A DNA stretch of 64,000 nucleotides from Xiphydria camelus (taxonomy: Eukaryota > Arthropoda > Insecta > Hymenoptera > Xiphydriidae), in the NCBI GenBank assembly GCA_963678675.1, contig OY783195.1, positions 30,833,006 to 30,897,005 of the forward strand, in the 5' to 3' direction. Of this stretch, positions 47,491-60,927 are shown one piece after another. Below the pieces are notes generated by a model. It was not told where the DNA came from and ran no database searches. It saw nothing but the letters and a program-made list of their open reading frames with translations. Both the position numbers and the translations under genes were made by a program. Numbering within the stretch: position 1 is the stretch's first letter; each line of letters starts with the position of its first letter.

Positions 47491-49577
47491 TTGTCAGGAC
47501 TGCAGCGTGTTGCTGGACTCGAAGCGCGACATCGCCGACATCCCTCGTTCCTTTTTCGCGCGGAATTGCACCGCGCGTACGAGTTTAATTGGAAAGTGTC
47601 ACGTCAGGGCCGTTGTATCGACAGAGCCGTGGAACTATTCCGTGATCTACACCGCGTATCTGCCACGCAAGAGAACGACGCGCGGTTCGCTGTACGGTAA
47701 TTAGATATACGAGTATCTATGCATGCATGTGTGAACCGCTCGTCGCGTCGTTCACAATTCATCGGGTGCGTCGAACGGAAAATTCGAGAGTTCAATTCCA
47801 GAGGAAAAATTATTCGTACGAGTTAAGAGATAAAGGATGAGGTAATGAGAGAGAGAGAGAGAGAGACGGGGGGAAGACAAAGGAGGCGAGAGAATGTGGA
47901 GTAAAGGAGAACGGGGACGAAATAAATGCCGTTATTCCTTTTTCCCCTATTTTTCCCATTTCAAAAGCGCGCTGCACCGCCTACATTTCCCGGAATTTTT
48001 CCAACGGGCCGAGGTGAGGTGCGCCCTCGCCCCTCACGCGGGATAAATGATCGCCGGAGATCCAGACTGCGAGAACAGCGAGCGCTGCTGCGCGTGCACG
48101 GTACACTCCGAGGGGAAAACTTCGTGGATCGGGGTGGACGAATAACACCGCGAAGCCCGGCTTCGGGGACGCGAGTTTGAGAGGGGACTATAACTTTGGT
48201 TTGAAATCTCTAATTTGACCGGGCTGGAGGCGAGGCATTCGAGACCGAGGGGCGGCTGGACGAGCGGCGAGTTCCGAGCCACCCTAATAATCTTCCACTT
48301 AGGAGATAATGTCTAGCGCTCGGCACGGCCGACCACGCCCGGGTAACTTCCGTCGCGCACGTTTTTTTGTCGACCGCGGAGTCGCGTCGGCCCGATGAAT
48401 TTTTTACCCCACGAGAACGTTTTATCGACTAAAACGGCCACTACGACTTCGAGGCACGCCAGGCGGTACGGGACGCGCCGCGAGGATTACCGTCGAGCCC
48501 GATAATGGTTTGGTTTTCACGTCCGCGGCGGTGTATTTTCTTTTTCGCGTCGGGTACGTTGATGACGCTGCCGAGGGTTGCGGCCAGCGGGCGAACGGTG
48601 AGTAGAAGAGGGGCTTCTCCTTTCAAGAGTTGGGGTGAACAAAAAATACCGAGTCAATCATCTTCCTCGGCGTGGTACTAATTTCGGAGTAGTTGGTTTA
48701 AAAAAAGAAATTATTACACACAGAGACGTGTAAACCGGAGCATGAGAGATTAAATGTCCGACGGACTCGCGTTTCTTCCCTTTTCTTCTCCCCTTCAAAG
48801 CGATCCCTTCGTTCGGCAATGCGGTTCCCGGCGCATCGTCCGCGCGGACTCCGGAAGTGCAATACGGCTGTGTGCGATATACCGAAGCACGCGAGATTGA
48901 GAAAAAAAACGAAGACGAGGCGAGAAAGTTGAACGAAGAGAATAGTCCGCGGTAAAAAATCGTCGAACGAAGCGCGAGAGGAGCTCGAGAAAAATCGAAA
49001 AGAACGACGCGAGGAAACAACAACGATTATTCGGCGAAGCCGAAGCTTCTTTTGTCTTCGCCGGAAACGCGCAACGCGGGCCGGGCTTTCACGAGGCGAG
49101 CACAAGTGGAAAACAGCGCGGAAATCCATCCGCGAGCGTTTTTCCTCCGCGCAGTTTTCTCGCGGTTCGCTGAGCGCCCCGCAGCGGAGCACTGATCACG
49201 CGTAATCCGTTCTTTTCCTGATCAACGCGTCCGAGACGAGACATCATCCACTCAACGAAAGAACTTTAGATTTGCACCTATCGGCGTTTCCTCGCGCACC
49301 GTTACTCGAGAGAAAACGTGTATTTTCCCGCGCGCGCTCTGCAGTAACCTGAATAGGTATCCGTGACGCGAGAGTACCCGCAGCATCCGTTTGACAAATG
49401 ATCGGTTGCCGTTTAAATCTGCGCGGGTTCGACTCTGACCCAGATCCGATGAACAAACGGAAAAAGGATCGGCGTTAATGATCGCCGCGCGGCCCAGTTC
49501 TCCTTCGCTACAGCCACGGCGCTCTTTGATACGCGGAGTGCGGCGTTGGCGACGATTGAGGTTCAAATTGTGACGAA
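47491..49577. other. Unassigned stretch with a (GA)10 microsatellite
   Basis: (GA)10 at 47847-47866. The rest is CpG-rich single-copy DNA with overlapping frames (for example 48698-49192 minus) and no domain. Confidence 0.55.
47847..47866 (+). repeat. (GA)10 microsatellite
   Basis: Perfect GA repeat. Confidence 0.9.
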
Positions 49578-49818
49578 CGCGGAAAAAAAAAAGGTTGTAC
49601 AAAATGATACTTCACATAGCAGAAGTTGTCTTGGGAATGATACAGTACTGAATACCGTTGTACATTGTAACCGCTACTGTGTCGGATAAAAATTAATGTT
49701 ACATATATAGCAACGTACAAGTATATGAATTGTAGTGTTAGCAGTGAAAGATCTGCGTAAAATACCACTAATTTTACTCCATTCATCGAGTACTTTGTAC
49801 AAATTTCTTTTTTCCGTG
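49578..49818. mobile_element. M9-type element copy c
   Basis: The left end CGCGGAAAAAAAAAAGGTTG and the reverse complement of the right end CACGGAAAAAAGAAATTTGT both lead into TTGTACAAA. AA on both sides (49576-49577 and 49819-49820). The interior is AT-rich and only loosely mirrored. The ends match the M9 elements at 10.6 and 59.9 kb. Confidence 0.6.
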
Positions 49819-49820
49819 AA

Positions 49821-52335
49821 CCCAGTTACCGCGCAAAAAGCAACAATTTTCTCAGTATCTTCTTCGAGACGTCGATCTGACGATTGTGATTTTCAGTAAA
49901 AAGAACATGCATCGGAGAGAATAAATCCCGATGCTCTCTATTTTCCCATCGATCGCTGAGCGTCCTACGGAAATATTCATACTTATAGAGGTGTACCTAT
50001 AGGCGGCCCGGGAATTCTCCGTAGAGACCGTCTCTCCTTTACCCGCGACCCCTAAGAAATTTCACTTTAATGCCTGTACGTAAAGCGCATAAAGCCTCCC
50101 TTCGTGATGGGCGGCCGATATCGTGGCCCTCTATTTTTGGAGCGCCGTGCTATCGTTGAGAGGGAGCATTGTGAGAAACGTCGGTGAGATAACGTTATAA
50201 ATTAGACCGTGGAAGAGGTCCCGTCTAAAAAAAAAATAAAAAATACCCTCGAAGGAGACTCGGAGGAGCGGGAGGGATCAGGTCGTACCGCGAGAGAGAG
50301 GAAATTTTGCAATTTCAGGCGATAACGAGTGAGATGCGCGCAACTTTCTTTTTCCCTCCGTCTCCCGGCCACTCGCCCGCTCGTTTTTCTCATCATCGCG
50401 GAGAAATCTTTTATAACGGATGGCATTCGACGCACTTTCGATATCGACCGATGTTATTACGAAAGAGCAGTGAACTTCGTGCAACGCCAAATGGCGTTAT
50501 CGCAGTTGAAATAACGTCGAAATGAATTTCGATTCGGATCAACTCGACTCGATCTGCCACAAAGTCCACTCAGCTTTGAAAGTCCCGTTCGGCGTTACAA
50601 CAATTGACCAGACGGCGTTTAAAATACAACGAACGATATCAATTTAACTCCGAAAGGGTATGACTTTGTAATTCTCGCAAATTTTTAAGAGAGAAGAGAT
50701 CGAATAACGCGTAGCAAAAAAGCCCGCGGATGAATGTTAAACATTAAAAACCTGCGTCTGTCAGAACGCAGCTGATTTAAAACGCGACACACGTTCGACT
50801 GCAACGCTTAAAAATAACACGTGTCGAATGCGCATCACGTGCGTTCTATATGTCAAAATAGCTGCACCGTAACGCACGCAGGTTTGCAATGAACCGACCG
50901 ATAACCAACGAAGCTGATTACCCGCCGCTCGCACATACATGAACGGCTGAACGTGTATGCATTACACGCACACGCGATACGATAACAGCGTGTGTCGAGC
51001 ACGCGTTGCCCACGCTTCTCCAGAGCGCAATTATTTATATTTGCAAATTCGAGCTTTCATTCGGCACGAAGCGCATCCTCGCGAAGCAGAAGCGCCCTCC
51101 GTGGAGCGATATGCAATTGCAGCGGAGCACGACATTAACGCGTCCGGTAATTTAAAAAGATTCGCGACGACTCCACGATATCGCTTAAATCGAGACGTAT
51201 ACGCATACGTATTTCAATAAGTACGATTATAATACTGTGCTATATGATGCTTCACGTTCTTCCTAATTAACTGATCTAATTTTTCAAATAGCTTACATGA
51301 AAGAGGTAAAGTTATCATAATACATACACTTTGATTTTTGAAAGCTACAATATCACTTATTATATAATATGATAACGATCCCTTCACCAGTGAAGAATGT
51401 ATTAGCATATTTGAAATAAAGAGAAGTAGATTTACAGCACCGACGCTCATACTTGCAAAAAAGTCAAGTTTATCGTTAACTTTACAAGAACGATTACCAT
51501 AAAATTCTCTCCGCGTACCCAAGGGGAAATAGCGAGCTCTCTTTCCTTTTTTTTTCCCCCGCGTATCAACGGACGCGAGAAATATTCCGCAGCGATGAAT
51601 ACGTCAGCTGCGACGTTGGCGTATACGGACAGCGATCGGCTAATCCCACGGGAGGAAAGTGCAATTCGACATGTCCAACCGTGAGACGCGGACACGGACA
51701 CGCAGATGCGATCAGGCAGCCGCACGTGTGGCCGCGCCGCGACTTTCCCTGACGGATTCAGCGAAGCAACGCGCGATAACGACGCGAACGTGGAAGACGA
51801 CCGCGGCTGCACGCTCTCCGCGTCTCTGTCTCGTCCGCCCGACTCGCGCGCGCTGCGCCGGAGTCGCGCGCGAGCGAATCGCTCCCCCGCCGCCGAGGAT
51901 CGCACCGCAACGAGCACGATACGCTTTCACTGATGGCAGGAAATTCGTTTTTCAGCCGCGGTGAACGTCGAAGTGCTCGCCGCGCCAAATCCGCGCGATC
52001 GACGACGGAACGGTATCGAGACTCGGGGTCGAGTCACCGAAGACGAGCGGAAGTGAGAGAAACCGAACGAAAACAGCGCCGGGGGAAAGAAACGCGTTGC
52101 GGTATAGATCGGGCGCGAAACGTTTATGAAATTCGCCACGCGCCGCCGTCGTTGTCGTCGTCGGCGGCGGCGGCAGCGGCGCGGTGCCAGTTACGATGAA
52201 CCGTGAGAATCGATTTTCGATCATCGCTGGGGAGAAAGTTGGAATGCGATCGGGTTACGATATCGCGAGGAGTTTTCGCCGTTCTCCTGCTGTCGAGAAT
52301 GTGTTCTAACTAAATGAAACGTTACTTCGAAACTA
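49821..52335. other. Unassigned stretch with a GTC/GGC microsatellite
   Basis: Single-copy DNA. A GTC/GGC-rich trinucleotide tract lies at 52142-52184. Frames on both strands around 51.4-52.2 kb are Arg/Ala-rich and overlap. No gene called. Confidence 0.55.
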
Positions 52336-52472
52336 CCCGAGTCGAAATTTTAGACTTAAATACTATTTTAGGTTTAGGTTTACAGCAGGACGATTTTCCA
52401 TTGGTCGAAGCCCTACGTAGAATCTAAAAATGGTCCGTTATTGGCCGTTTCACCCAACTCAAGATTCAAAAG
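52336..52472 (-). repeat. R5 dispersed repeat, copy 3 (minus strand)
   Basis: On the minus strand it contains AATGGAAAATCG, AAACCTAAACCTAAAATAGT and AAAATTTCGACTCGGGTA, matching 61035-61117 and 20220-20280. It is more diverged than the other two copies and contains stops in all comparable frames. Confidence 0.55.
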
Positions 52473-54970
52473 AGAATTAAAAGCTTTAAAGCAAGGATAG
52501 ATTTTTCCACTTGAGTAAGCTAAATAAAATTGAACGAAAACTCGCGTTTAATCAAATTTAAAGCCTGATTTTTTTAAGAGTACTTATTTCGCAGGATAGC
52601 AGTTTAATTTTGATAAATTGGCAAAGCAACAGAGCCACTGATTTCCCATTTATTTCCAAAAAAATCAACTCGAAAAGATAAGCACTGCAACCGACGAGTC
52701 ACGACGACGGAGGGCTGTTTTTCGAGCGTACGCCGATCTCGATAATAAACGAACGTGCTTTTTATCCCCTTTTCAGCCTACTCGTAAACTCCCTTATGAG
52801 TCACCTCACGCAGTTAATTTACACTAGCTACAAATTACGTTTGCAGCGCCTGACGTCTCACGTAGTTCAGGTAATTTGTCAAAGCGCGATTGGTGAGAGT
52901 GCGCGGGGACGACGTCGACGAGCGGACGGTTAAGGTACACCCACACGTATCCAGATCGAGCAAATTTCGCGCGCACTATGAGATTTAACGAGAATTTCCA
53001 GGTTATTTCCAAGCAATCCCGTGTGGGTTCAGCAGTTTAGAGAATATCGCTCGCAGCCCGGAATTGGATATACCTATAACTCTATACGTAAGAGGATATC
53101 GGCCTCGCCCCGACGAAATTTCACAATATCTGTAGGACAACGATTTCCGATACTCGACAATTTAACTCGAGTGCATATACGCAGCAGAGCACGTCGCCGT
53201 TGCACGAGGAGTTTTCGAATAGGTTTACACAAGGAAGTAACGGCTCCATTGAGAATCTCCGAACACTTTTCGCATATCGGAAAGTCAGTTTGAAAAGTTT
53301 TCGATTACTCGATTTCTGAAGTTTCGAACGTTGCGTACCTACCTGTGATCCGATAAATACTCCGATATACCGTTAGCTGAATCGAAAGTGGAATTTGAAA
53401 GTAAATTGTAAAATAAGAACAGCCAAAAAAAAAGCATAAATGCAGAATTTTTCTATCGCGAACAAGAATAGCGTCGAAATTCGAAAATCCAAAGACGACG
53501 AAGCAATGATCAGCTGTAAACCAAAGAAGGATATAGATGCACGAAGACTAAACGACAATGCGAAACGAGGGCAAACAAATTTAACCGAGGAGCGCTGAGA
53601 AAATTGCACATCCGGAGTCATGAAAGTCAGAATGCAAGAGCGAGAATCCGCGGCGTAGACCGCGCGGGAGGGAGTGCGAGGACAATCACGGACGGAGGGG
53701 CAATGTGTAGCAAACGAGCGGAAGATTTATTTGCGATGGACATATCGGTAAACGGATAGATAATCGAAGGAGAGACGAGCCCTGCCGGAGGATCGCGGGG
53801 GTAGGGAGGCGGCCGGGAGAAGAGGAGGACCACACCCACTTTCCAGTTAGTTACGGGAGTAGTAAGTATGATGTATTTGATGTGTGTGGGGTCTTCGGGA
53901 ACCTCATCAGGTCTTATCGTTTTATCGGGCGAGCCTTTGAAATTTATAGGCGACTATTAATTCTATTCAGGGATGAAACCACTGACGCGCAATTCTACGC
54001 GGAACGCTATCAGCTCGGCAAAATCTAGATCGCAGGAGAGTGCCTTCGAAGTCGCTATCGCGATTGAAATAAATTGACAAGCTTCATAAGTAAATCGAAA
54101 GACACGAAGGTATAATTGAATATAATGGATATCAGCCGCGCGCGCGACAGTCGAGTGGCTCCTTTGCGTTTCTGCGCGCGTGGGTACTCGGGCTGCGATG
54201 AATCGTCGTTACCGGAGTTCCATCGATCGCGATGACGGTCGAATTTTCCTTCGGTCGCGTCGTTCTGACGAGAAAATTATCATCTCCTCTCGATCGCGAC
54301 CCATCGATATTCACGTAGAAATTAAATTGAGGAAGACGTTGAATTTAATTGGATCGGAAGAAAGGCATAAATGTACACCACCGTGATACGCACCCACACC
54401 TCCTCGAATATCAGCGGGACGTGATAAACGTTACGCGGATTCAGAGTATAGGTACTATAAATATCGCTCTCTCGACACAACCGCTATACATATACGGCTC
54501 GCAATCGACACCTGGTTCAACAATCCGATATCGTTCCGTGGAACAATTCATCCGGACGCATAATACCCACGCAATCGTTCCACTGTCAAGGTTCTACTAA
54601 AAATTCTTTTCACCGGCCGCCACATTTATCACCGACCGAAGATATATCATATATCGACTGTACGCCTTCGCAATTGCTCCCCGTTATTCCCTCGAGGGTG
54701 TTACGAATCCTCGAGGGGGCCATTTCGACGAATAAAATGACGCTCAAAAGTGTTCTCAAGAGAAACGAATACCTATTTCCAACGCGTGTCGAACCACTGG
54801 AAATTATTTATATAGAGGCCTTTATAAATGACTTTCAGTTACATATAATTGCTCGGAAATATCGGCCGATGTGAAACAAGATATTTTTTTCTTCAACGAG
54901 TATAATTACGACCGAGCATCGCGTGGGTACCCGCAATAAAACAACGCCGACGGAAGCATTAATTTATAAT
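52473..54970. other. Unassigned stretch
   Basis: Single-copy DNA, AT-rich in places. Short overlapping frames. No repeat or gene recognised. Confidence 0.5.
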
Positions 54971-57086
54971 TGCCCGATCTTCGCGCTAGGGACGGAAAAC
55001 AAATTCGCACGCTTGATTCGAACGCGACCCCGACCGCCCGTCATTCCCACTCCACGACCCATCCATCACGCGGAGTTGGATACACGCGTGCGAGTCAGCC
55101 GCATTCTCGCGGCCAAAAGGAACGACGGCCACGCTGTAACACATATTCGGATTTACCTCTAATTGCGATACGTCCACTATTTTACGGCACGGTGCACCGC
55201 GGGCCTGTAATTTACCCAGCATTATCGCCTCGGTATGCGAGGGCAAGTGCTCCCGGTTCGATCAATGTCTGGACTCGCGGCTCTCTCGCTCTGCCTTGGG
55301 TTGCGTGCTCGATACTTACGAACGCAACCCGGCTTGCTGCTCGCCCCCCCTCACGGCCGAGATGCAAACCACTCAATTACGGCATGGCTCGCGGCTCGGA
55401 GGATCGTAGCGGCGGCAGCGGCGCTGGCCCAAGGCGCAGAGGCTCTTATTGGACTCGCGAGCAGGTGACTCCGTATTGCCGCGGTCTGGTCGGTTTCCGC
55501 GAATGCCGACGCGACGGAGTACGTCGAAGTCGATGAGTCAATTCGGTACCGCGGGGAGATTGGCAGGAATTTCGAAGTTCCCAGCATCTCCCTCCGTGGC
55601 GAGTGTAGCTCAAACGGTTTGCGATACGTTCGAGCGATACAGCGCGCGGGAAAGGTCGGGTGAAAGTTATAGGATGGCTATCGGGGTGCGGTGGAATTAA
55701 ATACCTCGAATGTGTACAGTCTATAAAACAGACGTATTTAGATGTATCGATACCGGAAATAATTAATGCTTCAGTCAAGAATTGCCGATTGCAGTTTTGT
55801 AACAGCCGAATAATGAGCGAATTTATTAATTTCCAACTCGTATATACAGGGAGAACAGAGAATATCAATCACTGTTGTACCGAGTAATAGATTTGAAATT
55901 TTGAGGAAAGTATTTCATTTTTTGCTTTACCGCACGAACTTCACTAAACATAATGTCAATCGCTGTCACACGGCAAAGCAATGAACGCAATACTTTCCCC
56001 AAAATGTCTATTATCTGGTACAACGGTGACCTTCTCTCCGTGCAGAGAAACGAAATTTCCAAATAACTCGCGTTTCACCATTCCTCGCCAGATTTAATCC
56101 CGCGCACGAGCGTGGAAAGAGAGTTCGAACGTGGGTATTCTCGAGCGTGCAGAGCCATTAAGTGGCAATCTAGATCGATTATTAAGAGCTTAAATATAAA
56201 GTACACTATTAAGATAATATCGGAGGAAATAGGTCCGAGCCTCATCTAGAAGCTTCGATGTGTGTACACAACGTATATACGTGTGTATATCTTCATCTAT
56301 ATCGCTATAATAATCACCAACTGTTATATCCCGACCATACATACGCGCTTACTTTCTTTTCTCCGTGCACATACGATAAATCCCCACACGTCCATCGCGG
56401 TCATCGTCCGCTACACGCTCCTGCGTGATATTAATCCCGATTTCCGCTGTCCGGCGAGTAAAATCCATTCCTCCCCCCCGCGAAATCGATCTCGCCACCG
56501 CAGAGCAGGGAACTTTCGGTCACGCGAACGTGCCACCAAATTCAATTTCTCCCAGAACAATATCGCGCACGTAGGAGCAAAAGAGCGGAGCGACGATAAG
56601 TGGAGAGTCGGAGGGGGAGGAGGAAGAGAGACGAGAAGGGAGACACGGTCATCGTCTTGTAAAAGGGGGTGCTTCCAGGGAAGAAATTAGAAGACCGTCC
56701 GGGGTGACGGTAGTTATACCGTCGGAGTGATTTCCGTCCTTAATCTAGGACAGTCCGAGAGTAGCTTCCGGCAACCCGTGACGTCGCGAGTCAGGTTCGC
56801 CGTTCAGGAAATTGAGCCATCTCGTCCGCGCTGCCGCACGTACAGGCGCCGTCGAACCCCGTAGGAGTTTTTCTTTTTATCAACACCGGCGATAATTCGT
56901 CTCGCGGTGGTTTCGTTTCTTTTCGAAGAATGAGAGTCAGATCATCGAATTTTTCCCTTCTCTTGCATCCCCCTCGACTCTCGCGGCGTCTCGGCGGGCG
57001 TGGTTTTCTCTCGAGCCGGACACAAAAATCTACGTTTATTTTCCCACATGAGTTTAGAGAAATAATTATTCCCCAAAAAATGGTTA
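54971..57086. other. Unassigned stretch
   Basis: The 188-codon plus-strand frame at 54970-55536 and overlapping minus-strand frames have no recognisable domain. A minus-strand GTAAGTATC donor-like motif lies near 55315, without a matching acceptor. No gene called. Confidence 0.5.
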
Positions 57087-57261
57087 CACCGAGAAAAATA
57101 ATCAGGTTTAAATGACAAAACGCATCTAGCTAAATACGTTTAGTTATTCTAACCAAAAAGTAGTCAGTCAAATCAAACAGATGGGAGATCGATATTTCAC
57201 CAAACGGTTTGGTCGTCTCCCAAATTTTGGTTAGATTGACTAAAATATTTTTCTCTGCGTG
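57087..57261. mobile_element. M4 copy e, short internally deleted form
   Basis: The left end is CACCGAGAAAAATAATCAGG and the right end is ATATTTTTCTCTGCGTG. TA on both sides (57085-57086 and 57262-57263). At 175 bp it lacks part of the middle found in the 260-bp copy c; CACCAAACGGTTTGGTCGTC is retained. Confidence 0.8.
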
Positions 57262-57263
57262 TA

Positions 57264-59781
57264 AATTTACATTATAATGTGATTGAAATTAATCGCTATA
57301 GGTCGTTGTCATAGCAATATATTTACGAAAAAGGTGCGATATATTGAATAAATATTTAACATTTTATTTTCTATCAGTTTTAAATTATTAAACAACACTG
57401 ATATGCTATCTTCTTAATAATGACTCATGAGCGCACCACCTTCATGCATCGGCCTAAAGTTGCTGTACGCTTTACGTGTATTTACGTCTATCTGGAAATC
57501 CACGAGGAGGGGGAGATAGGATATAATATATGTAACGCGCGCGCGCGCGTGGAGAGGGCGCGCGGTACCTATTTCCGTACCGCGAGGGAGAAGCGAGGAC
57601 GGGCGCTCGAAAGTCGCTCCCCAGACACGCTAGTTAAAAGGCTAATACAATCCGACGGAATGAACTCTCGGACAGAGTGCTGAGAGCTGTATGGTAAGCA
57701 GGTATACGGGAGAGCGCGCGATACACCGCGCGTAGACGTAAACTCTGCATTTTACCTTCCATCTCTCAGGGTACGCCTCCTCGTGTATTCGCGTCCGAGG
57801 CGATCGTCGAGCTCCGAGGCGAATAAATGGTGCAACGCTCGCGAATACAAGTGGGAGCGGAAAGTGTTGTAACCGCCGAATGTATACGGCGTGCGCGCGT
57901 TCGTGATAATGCGCTCGGCGGATGGGAAACGCGGGCGTACGATTTATTTCGATAATGGCCCCGAGTGCGTCAACAGCCGACTCGCGACAACGTCCCTCGC
58001 TCGCCGCAGCCTTGGTGATCCGACGCATTTTTTTTCCAGATTTTTCGCAGAATTTCACCGAGAAACGCGTTTTTTTACGTCTTCGTTTACGTGTATGCAT
58101 AATACAGAAAACGAAATACGTGTCAAATCGCTTGTTTTTTCTTTCACTGCAATCTTCTACCGCCTTGCGCACGTCGGTTCTCACGCAGCAACGGTTAAGA
58201 GGGCTAAACGTGCCTCAATTATCAATACTCGTCGCGCATTCCGTTTCTCCTTATCTTGTTTACGACTTCGGCACATTACTCGCGTCGCGTTATAGACGCG
58301 CCGGACGAGAGACGAACTCCGAAACCTCGTCTTCGAAATTAAAAGTTCGCGGAAGACCGGAGAAGCAGGATTTCCGGTTGGAATTCGATGCGCCTACAAC
58401 GGAAGCCTGTGCAATTGCAATAATCTTCCGTCTTCCGCGCTTTATTCCTCGCGTCTTACCGCAATTGCACTGTCGAGCGTGCGACGCGTTTTCCCCGCAC
58501 AGCTTTACAACCGCGCAACGAATACGCGCGTCACAGGCATCGATGGGTAAGAGTATACGAGTACCAACACGAGGCTGCAAACGATTCGACCCTCCGCCTC
58601 TATTCGCGGTGCGCGTGTCGAATACTCGTCCTCGCGATCCGGGCTCGATGTCGTTTCGCGAAGAGAGAAGTCGACCCAGTTCTCGCGCGCGCGGTTAGAT
58701 CGATGCGCGCGACCGGGGGAGCCAAGGCGAGGAAGGTACGTTTTTATGGAGTGCGACGGGAAAGGGCCCGGGAAGGGCGGTGGGACGTCGGGAAACGCGA
58801 GAAAAATTTTGTAAAAATTCCCACCGGCGAGATACGGCGACGACGCGAATACCTGGAGCACGAGAGGGTAGGAATCGTCGCGACGCCCTGGCAACCGCCG
58901 GTTCGTTATCGCGTTCAAGGGATTCGATGGGATTTTTTCGCGGAACCCGCGCGCGGAAACTCGACGCGCAAAGAGCGAAACTGAAGGGCGGATTCGGGTG
59001 TGACTGTGTTTAGAATTATCGTAGACATCGAATTTCGATGCTTGACGAAATTATTTCTATAATTAATTCTCTTATACGACGTAAGGTGGCTATGAATTTA
59101 AATTCGATTTGATTTCCTGGAAAAGATATGCTACCGTAGGGAATCTATTCGGATATCGAATCAAAGGTAAAAAATGATATTACGTAATAGGAAATATATT
59201 GCGTAGGTATCCTTCATATACGAAATAGAACAGACTCGAACCGCGCGATTATTCTCTCGCCCTCGAACTTCCAACCGACGTCGTTACGCGCAACTTTTCT
59301 CGGAAGATCGAAACGTAATTTTCCCGGGAAGAGCACTTTCTCAGATAAGGATTTAACCGCTGCTTTGAGAGCGTACACCCCTCGGCCCCTCTTCCGATTA
59401 GCCGGCAGAATTTCCGCCCCGCCCAACCTCTCATCTCCCCGTGTACCGCCAGGAAATCTGGATTACACGAATAACGCGCGATGTACAGCGAGACGCTTCG
59501 CGAAAACAAGCGGCACTGGGCAAATAACCGGTTGTAGAACCGCGGATGGAATTATCAAAGCGAAAACCGAAGTTTGAAAGGAGTTTCCAGCCCAGAAGTA
59601 ATTCGAGTTCTCGTTCGCATAAAGAGCGCGAATAAGCGAGTAATAATTCATCGCCACTTTCGCAGCAAATCCTTCCGCGGCATTTCCGACGGGTTGGTCG
59701 GTGTACTCGTACACCGGCGCGAAGGAGGTTCGCTTTCCGGGCGGCGCGGAGGTATAACGAGCCGGTCGCGAGGGACGGACG
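57264..59781. other. Unassigned stretch with a (CG)7 run
   Basis: Alternating CG at 57536-57549. Frames of 180 codons minus (57642-58184) and 258 codons plus (57922-58698) overlap each other on opposite strands; neither has a recognisable domain. No gene called. Confidence 0.55.
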
Positions 59782-60221
59782 CACGGAGAAAAAGAATTAC
59801 TAAAAATTACTTGCGGGATCGCAATTAATTACTCATTTATCAATGAAATTTTTTAATACGTCAATTAGATATCTTTTCGTGGAAAAAAATAAATTGTATA
59901 ATAACATCTACAAAGTTTGTGGTCAAATGCGGGGCGAGGAAAATGTATCGTTATGATAATTACAATTTTAGCAAGAATTACAGCAAACGCTTGCAACTTC
60001 TACAAGTTTTACTATAATTTTTACTAAAATTGTAGTTGCCGTAACAAGGATTTGGCCTTGTCACGAAATTTACCACAATTTTTTTCCGTGTTCCTTACAA
60101 TCATGCGAAGTAGTATGTGACTGCAAGGAAGAAATATGAAATTAACACGGAAAAAGATCAGATTGATCTCAATAAATAATTACTCGCAACCCCGCAATCT
60201 AATTAATTCTTTTTCTCCGCG
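59782..60221. mobile_element. M2 copy f, split by nested M9
   Basis: The left end CACGGAGAAAAAGAATTACT and the right end TTAATTCTTTTTCTCCGCG. CG on both sides (59780-59781 and 60222-60223). M2 blocks GTCAATTAGATATC on the left and ATCATGCGAAGTAGTATGTG on the right are separated by a foldback at 59878-60090. Without it the copy would be about 227 bp. Confidence 0.75.
59878..60090. mobile_element. M9-type element copy b, nested in M2
   Basis: The left end CGTGGAAAAAAATAAATTGT and the reverse complement of the right end CACGGAAAAAAATTGTGGTA share GGAAAAAAAT. An inner mirror pairs TTACAATTTTAGCAAGAATT with ACTAAAATTGTAG. TT on both sides (59876-59877 and 60091-60092). Confidence 0.65.
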
Positions 60222-60223
60222 CG

Positions 60224-60927
60224 GGAGTGAAAATCGAGAGGACCTCGCGTCCACGTCCTGCGCGTAATATTCAACCGCGCAAGTTTTCGCAAACCCGAAC
60301 CATCCCTCCGAGTTTTTCCGTTCTATTTTCCCACGGCGTTTCCTTCCGTCCCGAGCATTTTTCCATGCGTCCGCATAATCGCGCATACGTGCAAGCGCGC
60401 GCGAACGAATCATCGCACTGTACGCCGCACAGATACGAATACGACGGACCCGCGGTTCGTCCCAGTTCGGAGAGACGGCGTGGAAGTCCACGCGGACTAC
60501 TAACGTACTAAGTGGTGTGGTACCGGAACGGGAAATTTGCAATATCCCACCCGGTGAGACCGCAGAGCGCATCGGAGCTAATACGTCTTCGACAACGTCG
60601 CCGTCGTCGTCGTCGTCGTCGTCAATGATGCGGAAGGGAATCTCGATGCTTGCAGTTCGTTGCAGCAAAAACTCATACTGGCGGGAGGATCAATTTTATT
60701 CGTATCCGTGCAGTTCCGCTTCGACTCATTTTCTTCCCGCAATGCCTGTTTCTCTGCGAACGCTTTTAAAGAAATGAAATATCCGCTGAAGATATCTTGC
60801 ACATAAGAGCGAAGCGTTCCGCGGTTGCGGCGTTCGTAGAGGACGTTGATGATCATAGGATAATATTGGTATCTCTTCGATAAATGAAAATTTAACTTTG
60901 ATCCTCGAGACGAAATTTTATTCTTAC
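60224..60927. other. Unassigned stretch with a (GTC)n tract
   Basis: (GTC)7 at about 60602-60623. The 162-codon minus-strand frame over it (60180-60668) reads the repeat as poly-Asp and begins in M2, so it is not supported as a gene. Confidence 0.55.
60602..60623 (+). repeat. (GTC)7 microsatellite
   Basis: Perfect trinucleotide repeat in non-coding context. Confidence 0.9.

Noticed and set aside
57922..58698. 258-codon plus-strand open frame
   Set aside because: No domain; overlaps minus-strand frames. Composition matches background.
60602..60623. Poly-Asp or poly-Val coding tract from (GTC)n
   Set aside because: A simple repeat in a frame that begins within a transposable element.
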